The notes beneath the pieces were generated by a model that made no database searches, had not been told where the DNA came from, and saw nothing but the letters and a program-made list of their open reading frames with translations. From positions 1-64,000 of the forward strand of contig JAILFJ010000177.1 of NCBI GenBank assembly GCA_024697625.1: a stretch of 64,000 nucleotides of DNA. The letters run 5' to 3'. Below are positions 44,657 through 53,728 of this stretch, one piece after another. Each line of letters opens with the position of its first letter. The first letter of the stretch is position 1. The DNA comes from Oscillospiraceae bacterium. Its GTDB lineage: Bacteria; Bacillota; Clostridia; Oscillospirales; Oscillospiraceae. The translations under genes were made by a program, and so were the position numbers.

Positions 44657-45292
44657 TTAGTTATCTCCGTTTTCCATCGGCCAGGTGAACCGCTCGCAGC
44701 AGAAGGGTACAAACAGCAGCTCCGTCTTGCCGAAGCGCATCCTGGCATAGGCCTCCAGCTTCTTTGCCGAATAGACCGGTTCCATGTTCAGATAGATGGT
44801 GTTCTTATTGTTGCCCGGCAGCAGATAGAAGTCGTTGTGTTCGCTGTCATAGTCGATCTTCGCATGGACGTCCGACGTGATCGACGTGTCGCCGGAGATC
44901 TGTACGTCCATCGAGGCGCCGCGGCCGATGGTGTTGGTCTTTCCCAGCAGACGGTAGTCCTTGCCGAAGTCCTCGCCCTTGACGCAGACCAGCCAGCCTA
45001 CCACCGGCTCCTTTCCTCCCTTGAAGGTAAACACACCTGTCGTGTGTCCCACCGTCTCCTGCTTCACCACATAGTCCGAAGGAGCCGTGGTCTTCTTGAT
45101 CACCTCCGGGCGGACCGATTCGGCCGGGCCGGGCATGCCGTAGCCGTAGCCGCCTGTGTTGCCGGTCACCGGCAGGGTTTTTTCGAAGTCGCTGTCAAAG
45201 TCGATGGATGAATTCCCTCTGTCACAGTAGGGGCAATGATCATAGATCTCCGAGTCATAAATGTGTCCGTTTGCGCATCTTGCCTGTGCCAT
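44657..45292 (-). CDS. Small zinc-ribbon/FHA-like adaptor
   Basis: A 211-residue paralogue of the protein at 31376-32011: N-terminal knuckle (CANGHIYDSEIYDHCPYC), flexible linker, VGWLVCVKGEDFGKDYRL, an FHA-like fold (IGRGASMDVQI, ITSDVHAKIDYD) and the ending LLFVPFCCERFTW. The FHA Ser-Arg-x-x-His signature is altered (SDVH), so phosphothreonine binding is uncertain. GGAGGGAG precedes the ATG. It sits between the DUF805-FHA gene and a phosphatase gene. Confidence 0.8.
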   Translation of the reverse strand: MAQARCANGHIYDSEIYDHCPYCDRGNSSIDFDSDFEKTLPVTGNTGGYGYGMPGPAESVRPEVIKKTTAPSDYVVKQETVGHTTGVFTFKGGKEPVVGWLVCVKGEDFGKDYRLLGKTNTIGRGASMDVQISGDTSITSDVHAKIDYDSEHNDFYLLPGNNKNTIYLNMEPVYSAKKLEAYARMRFGKTELLFVPFCCERFTWPMENGDN

Positions 45293-45328
45293 GTTGTTCT
45301 CCCTCCGTATGTCTTGATGTTTTTGTTT

Positions 45329-46189
45329 TTATTTTATCTCCAGCCTGAGTTCTTCGTTCTGCGGCCCGCCGAGGAAGATGCTCGACCCGGGCTTCACACG
45401 GCGTATTCCGTCAGGTGCAACCCGCATTCCGTCCGCCAGAAAGGTACCGAAGCTGGAGTTCAGATCCTTCACGATGAACTCCGACGTCTCCCTGTCCCAG
45501 AATACGGCGCAATGTCTTCCGCTGATTCCCGGGGTCTCGTCCGGAAACACCAGCCCGCAGTCGGGGTTTCTCCCGATCAGAAGGCCGCCCTGTCCCACCT
45601 CCGCCAGTATTCGCGTTCCTGCCACCGACACCGTCGGGGTCACAGAGGAGGGCACGACGGGCGTTACTTCGGTTTTTTCCTCCGGGAGCCGGTCCGGCCT
45701 CTCGTCGGTCTCCTCGTGCCGGGGACCGCCCTCAGTTACGTCAGTCGGCGTTCCGGGGGCAGCGGGCGGCAGTTCCTCGGAAGCGGCAGTGTGGGCGCAG
45801 ACAGCCTGCTCCTCTTTGGGGTTCGGTCCATAGGCGTTGCCTCCGGGCTGTCCGTCTCGGATCATCCATACCAGCAGGATAATCGGGCCCGCCAGAGGGA
45901 CAAGAACCATCAGATAGCTCCATCCGGACTTTCCGATGTCGTGCAGTCTCCGCACACATACCGCAAGGCCTGGCAGCAGGACAGCCAGTGTGTACAGGAG
46001 GTCGAGAACACGGATCGCGCTGATCATCCGGCCTCCGAAATACTTCTGCGAAACGGTCAGCAAAAGCAGGAAGGCAAGCCCGATCACCGTGTTGAAGAGG
46101 GTGAATTTCCAATACTCACTCCTTCTTGCCCGTCCTCCGAAGACGGCATATTTGGAAAACACGCTTCCAATCGCCTGTCCCATTGTCAT
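45329..46189 (-). CDS. DUF805 membrane domain fused to FHA
   Basis: A 286-residue protein. Residues 1-125 are a DUF805 domain (SVFSKYAVFGGRARRSEYWKF, CVRRLHDIGKSGW) with about four helices. A charged linker follows, and the C-terminus is an FHA domain (LIGRNPDCGLVFP, ISGRHCAVF, DLNSSFGTFLADG). DUF805 has no known biochemical function. The FHA part should be cytoplasmic and could bring a phosphorylated partner to the membrane. AAAGGA lies about ten bases before the ATG. Confidence 0.87.
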   Translation of the reverse strand: MTMGQAIGSVFSKYAVFGGRARRSEYWKFTLFNTVIGLAFLLLLTVSQKYFGGRMISAIRVLDLLYTLAVLLPGLAVCVRRLHDIGKSGWSYLMVLVPLAGPIILLVWMIRDGQPGGNAYGPNPKEEQAVCAHTAASEELPPAAPGTPTDVTEGGPRHEETDERPDRLPEEKTEVTPVVPSSVTPTVSVAGTRILAEVGQGGLLIGRNPDCGLVFPDETPGISGRHCAVFWDRETSEFIVKDLNSSFGTFLADGMRVAPDGIRRVKPGSSIFLGGPQNEELRLEIK

Positions 46190-46281
46190 GTCTCTGCATT
46201 CCTTTCTGCCTCGGCATCAGCTCTGTCCGTATGCCGGTATTGCCTTCTGTCTCTGATGGTCCGCCAGCGTAATCATCCCAA

Positions 46282-47736
46282 TTATCCCATACCGCCGCTG
46301 CTGCCACCGCCGCTGCCGCCGTCGTAGTAGTCGCCCCCGCCTCCGCTGATGGCGCCGTCTTTTTTGATCTCCGGCGGATCTGATTCTTCCGGCTCGGGGG
46401 TCGGGGTTGGCTCAGGAGTTTCTTCCGCCGTCTGTGTACCGTCACCTTTCCTGGACGTCTTATCCAGCGTTGCGATGTCTTTCTCTAGATCCTCAGGAGA
46501 CGGTGTGGGCGTAGGTGTGGGGGTCGGTGTGGGCGTGGGGGTCGGTTTGCGCGCAGGTGTGGGGGTAGGTGTGGGCGTGGGGGTCGATGTGGGCGAAGTC
46601 GTGGGTACAGGTGTCGTCGTCGATACAGAGATGGATGATCCCTGCGAGCTGCCCTGATTGCCGAGGCTCGTCACCACAAGCACCGCAGCCAGGATCAGGA
46701 CCGCAGCCAGAAGGCCGATCAGGATTCCGATCAGGGCTTTCCTGGGGATAGCCGACGTGGCCGCAGCGGGTTTTTCTTCCGCCTTCTTCAAAGCAGTATA
46801 GAATTCCCGCATGTTCTGATACCGGTCTGAGGCCTCCACACTCAGCGCCTTGCGGTAGACCGCCTCGATCTTTCGGTTCACCTTGATCCCTTTGGCGCTG
46901 GGCATCACGAGGCTGTCCTCTTCGATGCGCTCGATGGAATCCGGAGGGATCTCTCCCGTGACCGCGAAGTACCAGGTCGCCGCCAGAGCATAGATGTCCG
47001 TAAACGGTCCCTGCTTTCCGTGCCGGGAGTACTGCTCCTTCGGGGCAAAGCCGTGCTTTACCACGACGTCCAGGCTGCGGCTCTTTTCTTCGGTGCTGTA
47101 TCGCGCCGCACCGAAGTCGATGAGGACCGCCGTACCGTCCTTACGGACCAGGATGTTGTCCGGGGCGATGTCACGGTGGACGATGCCCTTTGCGTGCACG
47201 CCGTCCAGTGCCTGCACCAGTGGGATCAGCAGCCGATCCGCCTCCTCGGGGGAGAGCCGGCCGCCTTTCTTCCTGGTGTAGCGGTCCAATGAGTCGCCGT
47301 CCACCAGCTCCATGGTGAAGTATGCCGTGTTTTTTTCTTCAAAGAAGCGATGGACACGTACGATCCGGCCGTCGTTCATGAACGAGGCCATGGTTCTCGC
47401 TTCTTCCAGGAACAGCTCTTTCCCGTATTCAAAGTTCTTTCTTCGGTCCCCGGAATACAGACAGACCATCCCCGTATTCTGTGTTCTGCCAACAAAGTCT
47501 GTCGGAAAGTATTCCTTGATGGCAACAAGACCTTTCTCTTTGTCGTCATACGCCGTATAGGTGATGCCGAAGCCGCCCTGACCCAGGACACGGCCGACGA
47601 TGTATCGTCCGTCCAGGATTGCGCCGTGATTCAGTGCAAGCGGATATCGGTCACGGTCCTGCGCCTCGTCATATCCGCAGTGCGGGCAGGGCCCCGGGGT
47701 CTGTTTTTCCCGAAAGCAATTGTAACATACTTCCAT
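46282..47736 (-). CDS. Transmembrane Ser/Thr kinase with (Thr-Pro)n stalk and Gly-rich tail
   Basis: A 484-residue receptor kinase from ATG 47736 (GAGG eight bases upstream; the in-frame TTG two codons earlier is less likely). Four-cysteine ribbon (CYNC...CPHCGYD), kinase domain ([43 protein letters not shown]), helix near 332-358, TP stalk near 375-410 and a short tail ending GGGGDYYDGGSGGGSSGG. There is no globular ectodomain. The Gly/Asp/Tyr tail is shared with the FHA receptor at 49044-49868. Alanine replaces the HRDxK lysine. Confidence 0.88.
   Translation of the reverse strand: MEVCYNCFREKQTPGPCPHCGYDEAQDRDRYPLALNHGAILDGRYIVGRVLGQGGFGITYTAYDDKEKGLVAIKEYFPTDFVGRTQNTGMVCLYSGDRRKNFEYGKELFLEEARTMASFMNDGRIVRVHRFFEEKNTAYFTMELVDGDSLDRYTRKKGGRLSPEEADRLLIPLVQALDGVHAKGIVHRDIAPDNILVRKDGTAVLIDFGAARYSTEEKSRSLDVVVKHGFAPKEQYSRHGKQGPFTDIYALAATWYFAVTGEIPPDSIERIEEDSLVMPSAKGIKVNRKIEAVYRKALSVEASDRYQNMREFYTALKKAEEKPAAATSAIPRKALIGILIGLLAAVLILAAVLVVTSLGNQGSSQGSSISVSTTTPVPTTSPTSTPTPTPTPTPARKPTPTPTPTPTPTPTPSPEDLEKDIATLDKTSRKGDGTQTAEETPEPTPTPEPEESDPPEIKKDGAISGGGGDYYDGGSGGGSSGGMG
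46501..46606 (-). repeat. (Thr-Pro)n coding tract in kinase stalk
   Basis: Six-base periodic tract encoding Thr-Pro pairs; a second short tract (TPTPEPEE) lies near 46394-46420. Third positions vary. Confidence 0.88.
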
Positions 47737-47772
47737 GCGCAAAGCCTCTTATGTTTCGTTCGTTTCTGCCTG

Positions 47773-48972
47773 TTATCTGACGGCCGAGCCGGTGATGACA
47801 TACCGGACATCCGTAAGGTTTATCGTCATGGAGAAGGAGCCGGAACGGGGACTGCGGTACGAGCGGGTGGCAAATCCGTTCACCTTGGTCGGTTTGTCAA
47901 AGCTGATATCCACACCGTAGGTTCTTCTCAGCTCCTGCACGTCCAGCGTATCGGGCAGAGAGTGGAATACTCCGTCTGTCCTCTGGTAGATGATCTGCTC
48001 TCCCAGCTCTTCCTCGCTGAGCTTGTAGTAGGTCAGGTTGATGGTGTACGAGAGCGCGCCGTTCAGGGCCGTCTGCGGCTTGAAGACCGGCAGCGACCAT
48101 CCGGACTCGTTGCTGTAACGCTCGTCGGTAGGATCGCATTTGATCTCTGCGTCGTAAACCAGCGTGCCCTTCCTGATTCCGTCGACATAGTAGGGCTCTT
48201 CCTTATGGATCAGCTTCCCGGTGCTGTCATAGACCTCTGTCACCTGCTCGCCCTGGGCATCCAGATAGGTCTTTGTCTCTTCATCAGGGACTTCCTCGGG
48301 CGTTTCTTCCTCGGGTGCCGCGATTTCGGGCTCCGGAGTCTCGACCTCATCCGCTTCACCGTTCTCCGCAACCTCGGTTCCGTCGCCGGCGTCCACATTC
48401 TCCCCTGCGGTCGTATCATCCTCGGTTTCCACGGTTTCGTTCACTTCGGTTCCGGTGCCGTCTCCGTTCCCGGTGGTCCCTGTGTCACGCAGCACAAAGT
48501 ACCACACTGCAACTGCGGCCAGTGCCAGCAGAAGGCACAGCACCAGGATGATGGGAAGCACGCTCTTTTTCTTCTCCGGTTCCGGCTCTTCATATGAGGG
48601 GATTTCTTCGGACTTCATCTCTTCCGAGCGGGGCATCTCTCCGAGCTCCGTGTCCAGCAGGACCCGGTTGGCGCGGTCGCCCAGCCAGATCACCGTGCCC
48701 GGGCGCACTCTGTAGCCCTTTTTGGCCTCCAGTCGGGTGCCGTCCTCCAGGAAGGTGCCGTAGCTGGAGTTCAGATCCTCGACAATGAACTCCTCCGTAT
48801 CCGCATCCCACACAACGGCGCAGTGGCGTCCGCTGACGCCGGGGGTCCCGTCCCGGTAGATCAGGCTGCAGTCCTGCGTTCTGCCAAGGATGGCCGCATT
48901 CTTTCCTATGCTGACCACACTGTCTCTGTGCTGCGGTGCCTGCGACCGCAGTACCGGTTTCTGATTTGTCAT
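47773..48972 (-). CDS. Transmembrane FHA receptor with ectodomain matching a kinase
   Basis: A 399-residue protein: N-terminal cytoplasmic FHA (ILGRTQDCSLIYR, VSGRHCAVV, DLNSSYGTFLEDG), one helix near 140-160 (VLPIILVLCLLLALAAVAVWYF), an acidic Glu/Thr linker and an ectodomain of about 165 residues (IHKEEPYYVDG, KPQTAL, RTDGVF, DKPTKVNGFA, RSGSF, LTDVRYV). The ectodomain is homologous to that of the kinase at 35838-37751. A shared ligand or direct ectodomain pairing is inferred. I chose ATG 48972 over a GTG nine bases upstream. Confidence 0.87.
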   Translation of the reverse strand: MTNQKPVLRSQAPQHRDSVVSIGKNAAILGRTQDCSLIYRDGTPGVSGRHCAVVWDADTEEFIVEDLNSSYGTFLEDGTRLEAKKGYRVRPGTVIWLGDRANRVLLDTELGEMPRSEEMKSEEIPSYEEPEPEKKKSVLPIILVLCLLLALAAVAVWYFVLRDTGTTGNGDGTGTEVNETVETEDDTTAGENVDAGDGTEVAENGEADEVETPEPEIAAPEEETPEEVPDEETKTYLDAQGEQVTEVYDSTGKLIHKEEPYYVDGIRKGTLVYDAEIKCDPTDERYSNESGWSLPVFKPQTALNGALSYTINLTYYKLSEEELGEQIIYQRTDGVFHSLPDTLDVQELRRTYGVDISFDKPTKVNGFATRSYRSPRSGSFSMTINLTDVRYVITGSAVR

Positions 48973-49043
48973 CACTCTCACACTCCATCTTCATTAGTAT
49001 GTGTTTTTTCCGCGCTCTTCCGCATGGATTGTTTGTTTCAGCA

Positions 49044-49868
49044 TCAGCCGCCGCCACCTCCGGGGGTGCCGCCGCCTCCGCCGCCATCGTAGTCGCCGGC
49101 TCCAATGGATGCTCCGGTCTGGTCCAGCTCAGGAGGCTCCTCGTTTTCCTCAGCAGGCTTCGAGGGTTTTGGTGTCGGTGTCGGCGTCGGTGTCGGCGTC
49201 GGTGAAGGCTGAGGCGTCTCGGTCTCTTCCGGCGCGGGTGTTTCGGCGGGATTCTCTTCGTCCGGCTCCGCACCAGGCTCCGTGTCGTCCGTCCCGGTCA
49301 CAGGCTCAGTCACTGCCGCTGTCTCGGCCGGCTCGGTGTTTTCATCCGTTTTTGTGTCATCCTTGCCGCTCCGCAGGACAAAGAACAGCACCAGCCCCAG
49401 CACGATCACCGCGGCAATCACGACCGGCAGCACCGGGAATCCCTTCTTCACCGGTACCGCTGCTCCGGCTGCGGCCGCAGCTGCGGCTTCCGCCGGCCCG
49501 CTGAATGTCAGAAGAACACTGTGTTCCTTCGAGCCGAGATACAGGGTCTCCCCCGGCTTCATGCGGTAGGGGCGGGTCTTCTCCAGCTTCATACCGGTGT
49601 CCAGATAGACGCCGTGGGTGGACTCCAGATCCCGGACGGTGAAGCTGCCGTCCTGCCGGTTCCATCTGACCGAGCAGTGTCTGGCACTGACTCCCCTCGC
49701 GTCCGCAGGAAACCGGATGCTGCAGTCCTCGCCGCGCCCCAGTATCAGTTCTCCGTCATTCAGGTCAAACTCCTGACCCTCCATGGGTCCGGTAAGCACC
49801 CGGATGACCGGGGCTTTTCCGGAACTGCGTCCCGGTGATTTTCCCTGCTGCTCATTTTTTGTTTTCAT
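49044..49868 (-). CDS. Transmembrane FHA receptor with Gly-rich tail
   Basis: A 274-residue protein: cytoplasmic FHA (ILGRGEDCSIRFP, VSARHCSVR, DLESTHGVYLDTG), an Ala-rich linker, helix near 140-160 (VLPVVIAAVIVLGLVLFFVL), an acidic Thr/Glu/Pro linker with a short TP tract, and the tail GAGDYDGGGGGGTPGGGGG. This tail matches that of the kinase at 46282-47736, two genes downstream. CGGAGGA precedes ATG 49868. Confidence 0.86.
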   Translation of the reverse strand: MKTKNEQQGKSPGRSSGKAPVIRVLTGPMEGQEFDLNDGELILGRGEDCSIRFPADARGVSARHCSVRWNRQDGSFTVRDLESTHGVYLDTGMKLEKTRPYRMKPGETLYLGSKEHSVLLTFSGPAEAAAAAAAGAAVPVKKGFPVLPVVIAAVIVLGLVLFFVLRSGKDDTKTDENTEPAETAAVTEPVTGTDDTEPGAEPDEENPAETPAPEETETPQPSPTPTPTPTPTPKPSKPAEENEEPPELDQTGASIGAGDYDGGGGGGTPGGGGG

Positions 49869-49890
49869 ATTCAGTCCTCCGAAACACTTG

Positions 49891-52800
49891 TTATTCGAAG
49901 ATATCCGTGCTGAGGTCAACCCTGATCACGGGTCTTACTGCAAAGTTCTGGTGTGCATAGTAGTTGTAATGCATATCTCCGTTCGGCTGTACCAGTGCGG
50001 CGCAGTTGCCGTAACCCGGAGAGCGAAGCCACCAGGTCACGTTTCTGTCCACTCCCTCGGCGATCGCATAGGGCGTGGCCGTACAGACCCTGTCTGTTTT
50101 ATTCGGGAAGAAGCCCGCCGTCTCCTGATAGCTCAGCAGGAAGACCTGGTCCTGAGTATCCTTCCAGCCTTTCACTCCCCAGCCGCCGTAGCCCTGTTTG
50201 TCGCCGTTTTCCACTTCGGATACAGTGATCGCTTTCCGTTCCTCTTTTTTGAACGCACTCTTCAGGAACTCGTCATTCAGCCATCTGCGGAGCGAACAGT
50301 TCTCCCACTGCTCATTTCCCTTGTCGTTATAGGCCTTGTGGTCCAGAGCGTACCGGCTGATCAGGAGCACCTGGTTCCCTTCGACCTCCAGCACGGTCCA
50401 CTCGATCTCTTCCTTTCCGTTTTCGATCACGTTGTCCTGCTCATAGCGGCCGAACCGAACCGATCTCCCGACTTTTCGGAAGGCGTCCGCCTGATACAGT
50501 ACTTCGCTCTGTGCGGCAGTGAGCTCCGGGTTTTCTTCGATGAGCTTCGCTACCGCAGCCGTGTCGATCCAGAAGGCCGGTCGGATCCCGTTTCCGGTGT
50601 CGAACTTTGAATCTCGCTGATAGCCGATCTCACCGGCAAAGGTCACCTCAGCTGCTTTCAGACGGTCTCCGCCCGGCGAGCGCAGCCACCAGGTGGCGTT
50701 TCCGTGGGAGGGACTGTCTGCAGGGATATATCCTGTCGCTCCTCGTGCCTCTGCAAAAGCTGTCGGCTTGCAGGTGCGATCCGCATCCGAACCGAAATAC
50801 TTCTGTGCCTCGGCATAACTCAGGAGAAAGACTCTGTCATCCGTGTCTTCACCGCCGTCAACCTTGTTGAGCTCATAACTCTGGGCCTGGCTGTTGTCCA
50901 CACGAGTCTCCAGCAGGAAGTTCGTTTCCTCCAGACTGAAGGCCGAACTGATGAAGTTTTCGTTCAGCCAGATTCGCATCGGGGACGTATCCCAGGTGAC
51001 ATAGGTCGGCTTCAACTGATTGCCGTTATTCGGACGGAAAGGCTGGCAGTCCAGCGCATACTTGCTGATCAGGAGGCTCTTCCCGTCTTTTACCTGCAGG
51101 ACGCGCCAGGCGATGGCCTCTTTCCCGTTGGCAAGGTTGTTATCCTGCTCATAGCTGCCAAACATGACTGTCTCGCCCTCGGTCGTCAGGGCCTCATACT
51201 GTACCGCGAGGCCGTGATCGGAACGGGCAGGCGGCGTATACCCCTTTGCGCCCAGATTCACCCACATCGCAGGGCGCACTCCGATGTAGTCAACATAAAC
51301 CTCAGAATTCTCACGTGAGCCGTCCATATGGACGCTGTTTGCCATATTCTGCCGCAGCGCCGGAGACCGGAGCCACCACATGCACTGGCCCTTCAGCTCA
51401 GTCCTGAGGCCTCGCCTGACAGCATAAACCGTCGGCTCGCCGATTCGGTCCGCGTTGGTTGCAAAGTACTTCCACGCCTCCGTATAGCTCAGCAGAAAGA
51501 TCCTGTCCTCGGTGTTGCGTCCGCCGCTGGTGCTGTAGGCCTCAAAAGCCTGGCCCTTGCTGTTGTCTACCGTTGTCTCGAGGATGGCGCTCCGCTGTTC
51601 TTCAGTGAACTGAGAGAGAAAATATCCGTTCAGCCAGTCTCTCAGTGTGGAACTCTCCCAAGTCACATCCGTTTGCCTTGCGTTCCAGGTCGTGCAGTAT
51701 TCCTTCACGTCAAGGATGTATCTGCTGACCAGCAGTGCTCTGTCTCCCTTCACGTCAAGGACAATCCACTGGATCTCCTCCGGGCCGTTGTCCTCGTGTC
51801 CGTCCTGCTCATACTGACCGAAGCTCACCGTATTTCCGACCCTTCTGAATCCGCTGAAGTCAAACAGGGGTTCCGGCTCCGGGGTTGGCGTTGGCGTAGG
51901 TGTCGGCGTAGGTGTCGGGGTTGGAGTCGGAGTAGGTGTAGGAGTCGGCGTCGGTGTCGGGGTCGGGGTCGGCGTTGGAGTCGGAGTAGGTGTAGGCGTC
52001 GGGGCTGGCGTCGGTGTCGGGGTCGGCGTCGGTGTCGGTGTTGGCGTCGGGGTCGGCGTCGGCGTTGGAGTCGGAGTAGGTGTAGGCGTTGGCGTCGGTG
52101 TCGGGGTCGGAGTAGGCGTTGGCGTCGGTGTCGGGGTCGGAGTAGGCGTTGGCGTCGGCGTTGGAGTAAGTGTAGGCGTCGGCGTCGACACCGCCTCTTC
52201 TGTTTCCGTTAGCTCCGCAGCTTCCACCGATTTGTCCGCTTCCGATGTCTCCTCTTCCGTTTCTGCTTCCTCCGGTTCCGCCGCTTCCGACGGCACCGGA
52301 GCTGGTGTTGTCGAAGATACAGGCGTCGGGGCTGGAGACGGCGTCGGGGTCGGCCTCGATACGTCTGCTTCCGGTGTCTCCTCTTCCGTTTCTGCTTCCT
52401 CCGGTTCCGCCGCTTCCGACGGCACCGGAGTTGCTGCTATCGAAGACGCAGGAGTTGATGTCGGTGTAGGCATCGGTGTTGGGGTCGGGGTTGGAGACGG
52501 GGTCACTTCTGTCTTTTCCGTCGATGAAGGGATCAGCTCCGTAATCGCCGGGAAAGGAAGCGGCTTCTTCACCCAAAACAGCACCAGCGCCGCCACGGCT
52601 GCCAGCGAAAGGATGAGAGGAACCGGGGATCTGCGCTTCTTCCCCTTATCCGGTTGTTTTCCGTGCTCTTTCCGTTTTTTTGAATCCGAATTCGAAGGCC
52701 GCGCGTCCGACTCTTCGTCCATCTTTGCCAGCATGGCCGCCAGCAGATCCTTATGGAAACCCGCCATGCTCTGATATCGGTCGCCCGGGTTTACCGCCAG

Positions 52801-53691
52801 CGCCTTGAGGAGGGCCGCTTCGGTTTTTCTGTCAATTCTGATCCCCAGCCTGCTGGGCGGGATCAGCGCGTCTTCGTCGATACGCTCGATGGAGTCCGGA
52901 GGAACTTTACCGGTAACGGCATAGTACCAGGTCGCCGCCATGGCATAGACATCCGTGAACGGGCCCTGGCGTCCCCGCCGCGTATACTGTTCCTTCGGGG
53001 CAAAGCCGTGCTTCAGTACCACGTCCAGGCTCTTGCTCTTCTGACCGGTACTGTAGCGGGCGGCGCCGAAGTCGATGAGCTTCGCATTGCCGTCAGGCTG
53101 GACAATGATGTTGTCCGGTGCGATGTCCCGGTGTACGACACCCTTCGAATGGATACGGTCCAGCGAGTCCATCAGCGGGAGAAGCAGCCGGTTTGTCTCC
53201 TCGACGCTGAGCCGGCCATTGTGTTCCGCCATATAGCTGTCGAGGGGGAGCCCTTCGACAAACTCCATGGTGAAGTAGGTCGTCCCGTTCTCTTCAAAGT
53301 AGCTGTGAATCCGGACGACATGCTCGTCCCCTATAAACTGGGCCAGTGTTCTTGCCTCTGCCTGAAACTGCTCCAGGCCGAAGCGGAAGTTCTCCAGCCG
53401 CTCTCCGGAATAGAGCTGAACCGCACAGGCCCCCGGAGTTCTCCCTGCAAATTCTGCCGGGAAATACTCCTTGATTGCAATTCTTTTCTGTTTCTGGTCG
53501 TCCCAGGCACAGTAGGTAATGCCGAAACCGCCCTGGCCGATGACACGTCCGACGACGTATCTTCCGTTCAGAATTGCTCCCTGCTTCAGGGCAAGCGGAT
53601 GCTTCTCCGCCGCGCCTGTGTTATCGTAGCCGCAGTGCGGGCAGGGTCCGTGTTCTTCCTTTTCCCGAAAGCAATTGTAGCATATCGTCAT
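49891..53691 (-). CDS. Transmembrane Ser/Thr kinase, long (Thr-Pro)n stalk, three DUF6273-like ectodomains
   Basis: A 1266-residue receptor kinase from ATG 53691 (AAGGA upstream; start MTICYNCF matches its paralogues). Ribbon (CYNC...CPHCGYD), kinase ([43 protein letters not shown]), helix near 353-375, two Thr-Pro-rich stretches (near 400-430 and a 100-residue (TP)n near 500-605) split by Glu/Ala-rich segments, then three DUF6273-like domains near 613-810, 833-1047 and 1070-1263, each with FG.YEQD, LLIS, RxWLN, FLLSY, WWLRSP and VRPA. Alanine replaces the HRDxK lysine. The tract could vary in length by slippage. Confidence 0.88.
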   Translation of the reverse strand: MTICYNCFREKEEHGPCPHCGYDNTGAAEKHPLALKQGAILNGRYVVGRVIGQGGFGITYCAWDDQKQKRIAIKEYFPAEFAGRTPGACAVQLYSGERLENFRFGLEQFQAEARTLAQFIGDEHVVRIHSYFEENGTTYFTMEFVEGLPLDSYMAEHNGRLSVEETNRLLLPLMDSLDRIHSKGVVHRDIAPDNIIVQPDGNAKLIDFGAARYSTGQKSKSLDVVLKHGFAPKEQYTRRGRQGPFTDVYAMAATWYYAVTGKVPPDSIERIDEDALIPPSRLGIRIDRKTEAALLKALAVNPGDRYQSMAGFHKDLLAAMLAKMDEESDARPSNSDSKKRKEHGKQPDKGKKRRSPVPLILSLAAVAALVLFWVKKPLPFPAITELIPSSTEKTEVTPSPTPTPTPMPTPTSTPASSIAATPVPSEAAEPEEAETEEETPEADVSRPTPTPSPAPTPVSSTTPAPVPSEAAEPEEAETEEETSEADKSVEAAELTETEEAVSTPTPTLTPTPTPTPTPTPTPTPTPTPTPTPTPTPTPTPTPTPTPTPTPTPTPTPTPTPTPAPTPTPTPTPTPTPTPTPTPTPTPTPTPTPTPTPTPTPTPTPEPEPLFDFSGFRRVGNTVSFGQYEQDGHEDNGPEEIQWIVLDVKGDRALLVSRYILDVKEYCTTWNARQTDVTWESSTLRDWLNGYFLSQFTEEQRSAILETTVDNSKGQAFEAYSTSGGRNTEDRIFLLSYTEAWKYFATNADRIGEPTVYAVRRGLRTELKGQCMWWLRSPALRQNMANSVHMDGSRENSEVYVDYIGVRPAMWVNLGAKGYTPPARSDHGLAVQYEALTTEGETVMFGSYEQDNNLANGKEAIAWRVLQVKDGKSLLISKYALDCQPFRPNNGNQLKPTYVTWDTSPMRIWLNENFISSAFSLEETNFLLETRVDNSQAQSYELNKVDGGEDTDDRVFLLSYAEAQKYFGSDADRTCKPTAFAEARGATGYIPADSPSHGNATWWLRSPGGDRLKAAEVTFAGEIGYQRDSKFDTGNGIRPAFWIDTAAVAKLIEENPELTAAQSEVLYQADAFRKVGRSVRFGRYEQDNVIENGKEEIEWTVLEVEGNQVLLISRYALDHKAYNDKGNEQWENCSLRRWLNDEFLKSAFKKEERKAITVSEVENGDKQGYGGWGVKGWKDTQDQVFLLSYQETAGFFPNKTDRVCTATPYAIAEGVDRNVTWWLRSPGYGNCAALVQPNGDMHYNYYAHQNFAVRPVIRVDLSTDIFE
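51881..52189 (-). repeat. About 100-residue (Thr-Pro)n coding tract
   Basis: A six-base periodic tract of about 309 bases encoding Thr-Pro almost without interruption (one Ala and one Leu). All four Thr and Pro codons occur in mixed order. A further, interrupted tract encodes TP pairs near 52440-52505. The complementary strand reads as an open (Gly-Val)n frame, which is an artefact of the repeat. Confidence 0.92.
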
Positions 53692-53728
53692 ATCGTCCTT
53701 CATCCTGTTCCTGGTTTCTGTAACTGGT

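Noticed and set aside
51328..52774. Long plus-strand open frames rich in Gly-Val or Arg over the (Thr-Pro)n tracts
   Set aside because: They are the complement of the six-base repeat, lack ribosome binding sites and have no homologous domain; the minus-strand kinase explains the sequence. The same applies at 36252-36831, 46349-46657 and 54230-55705.
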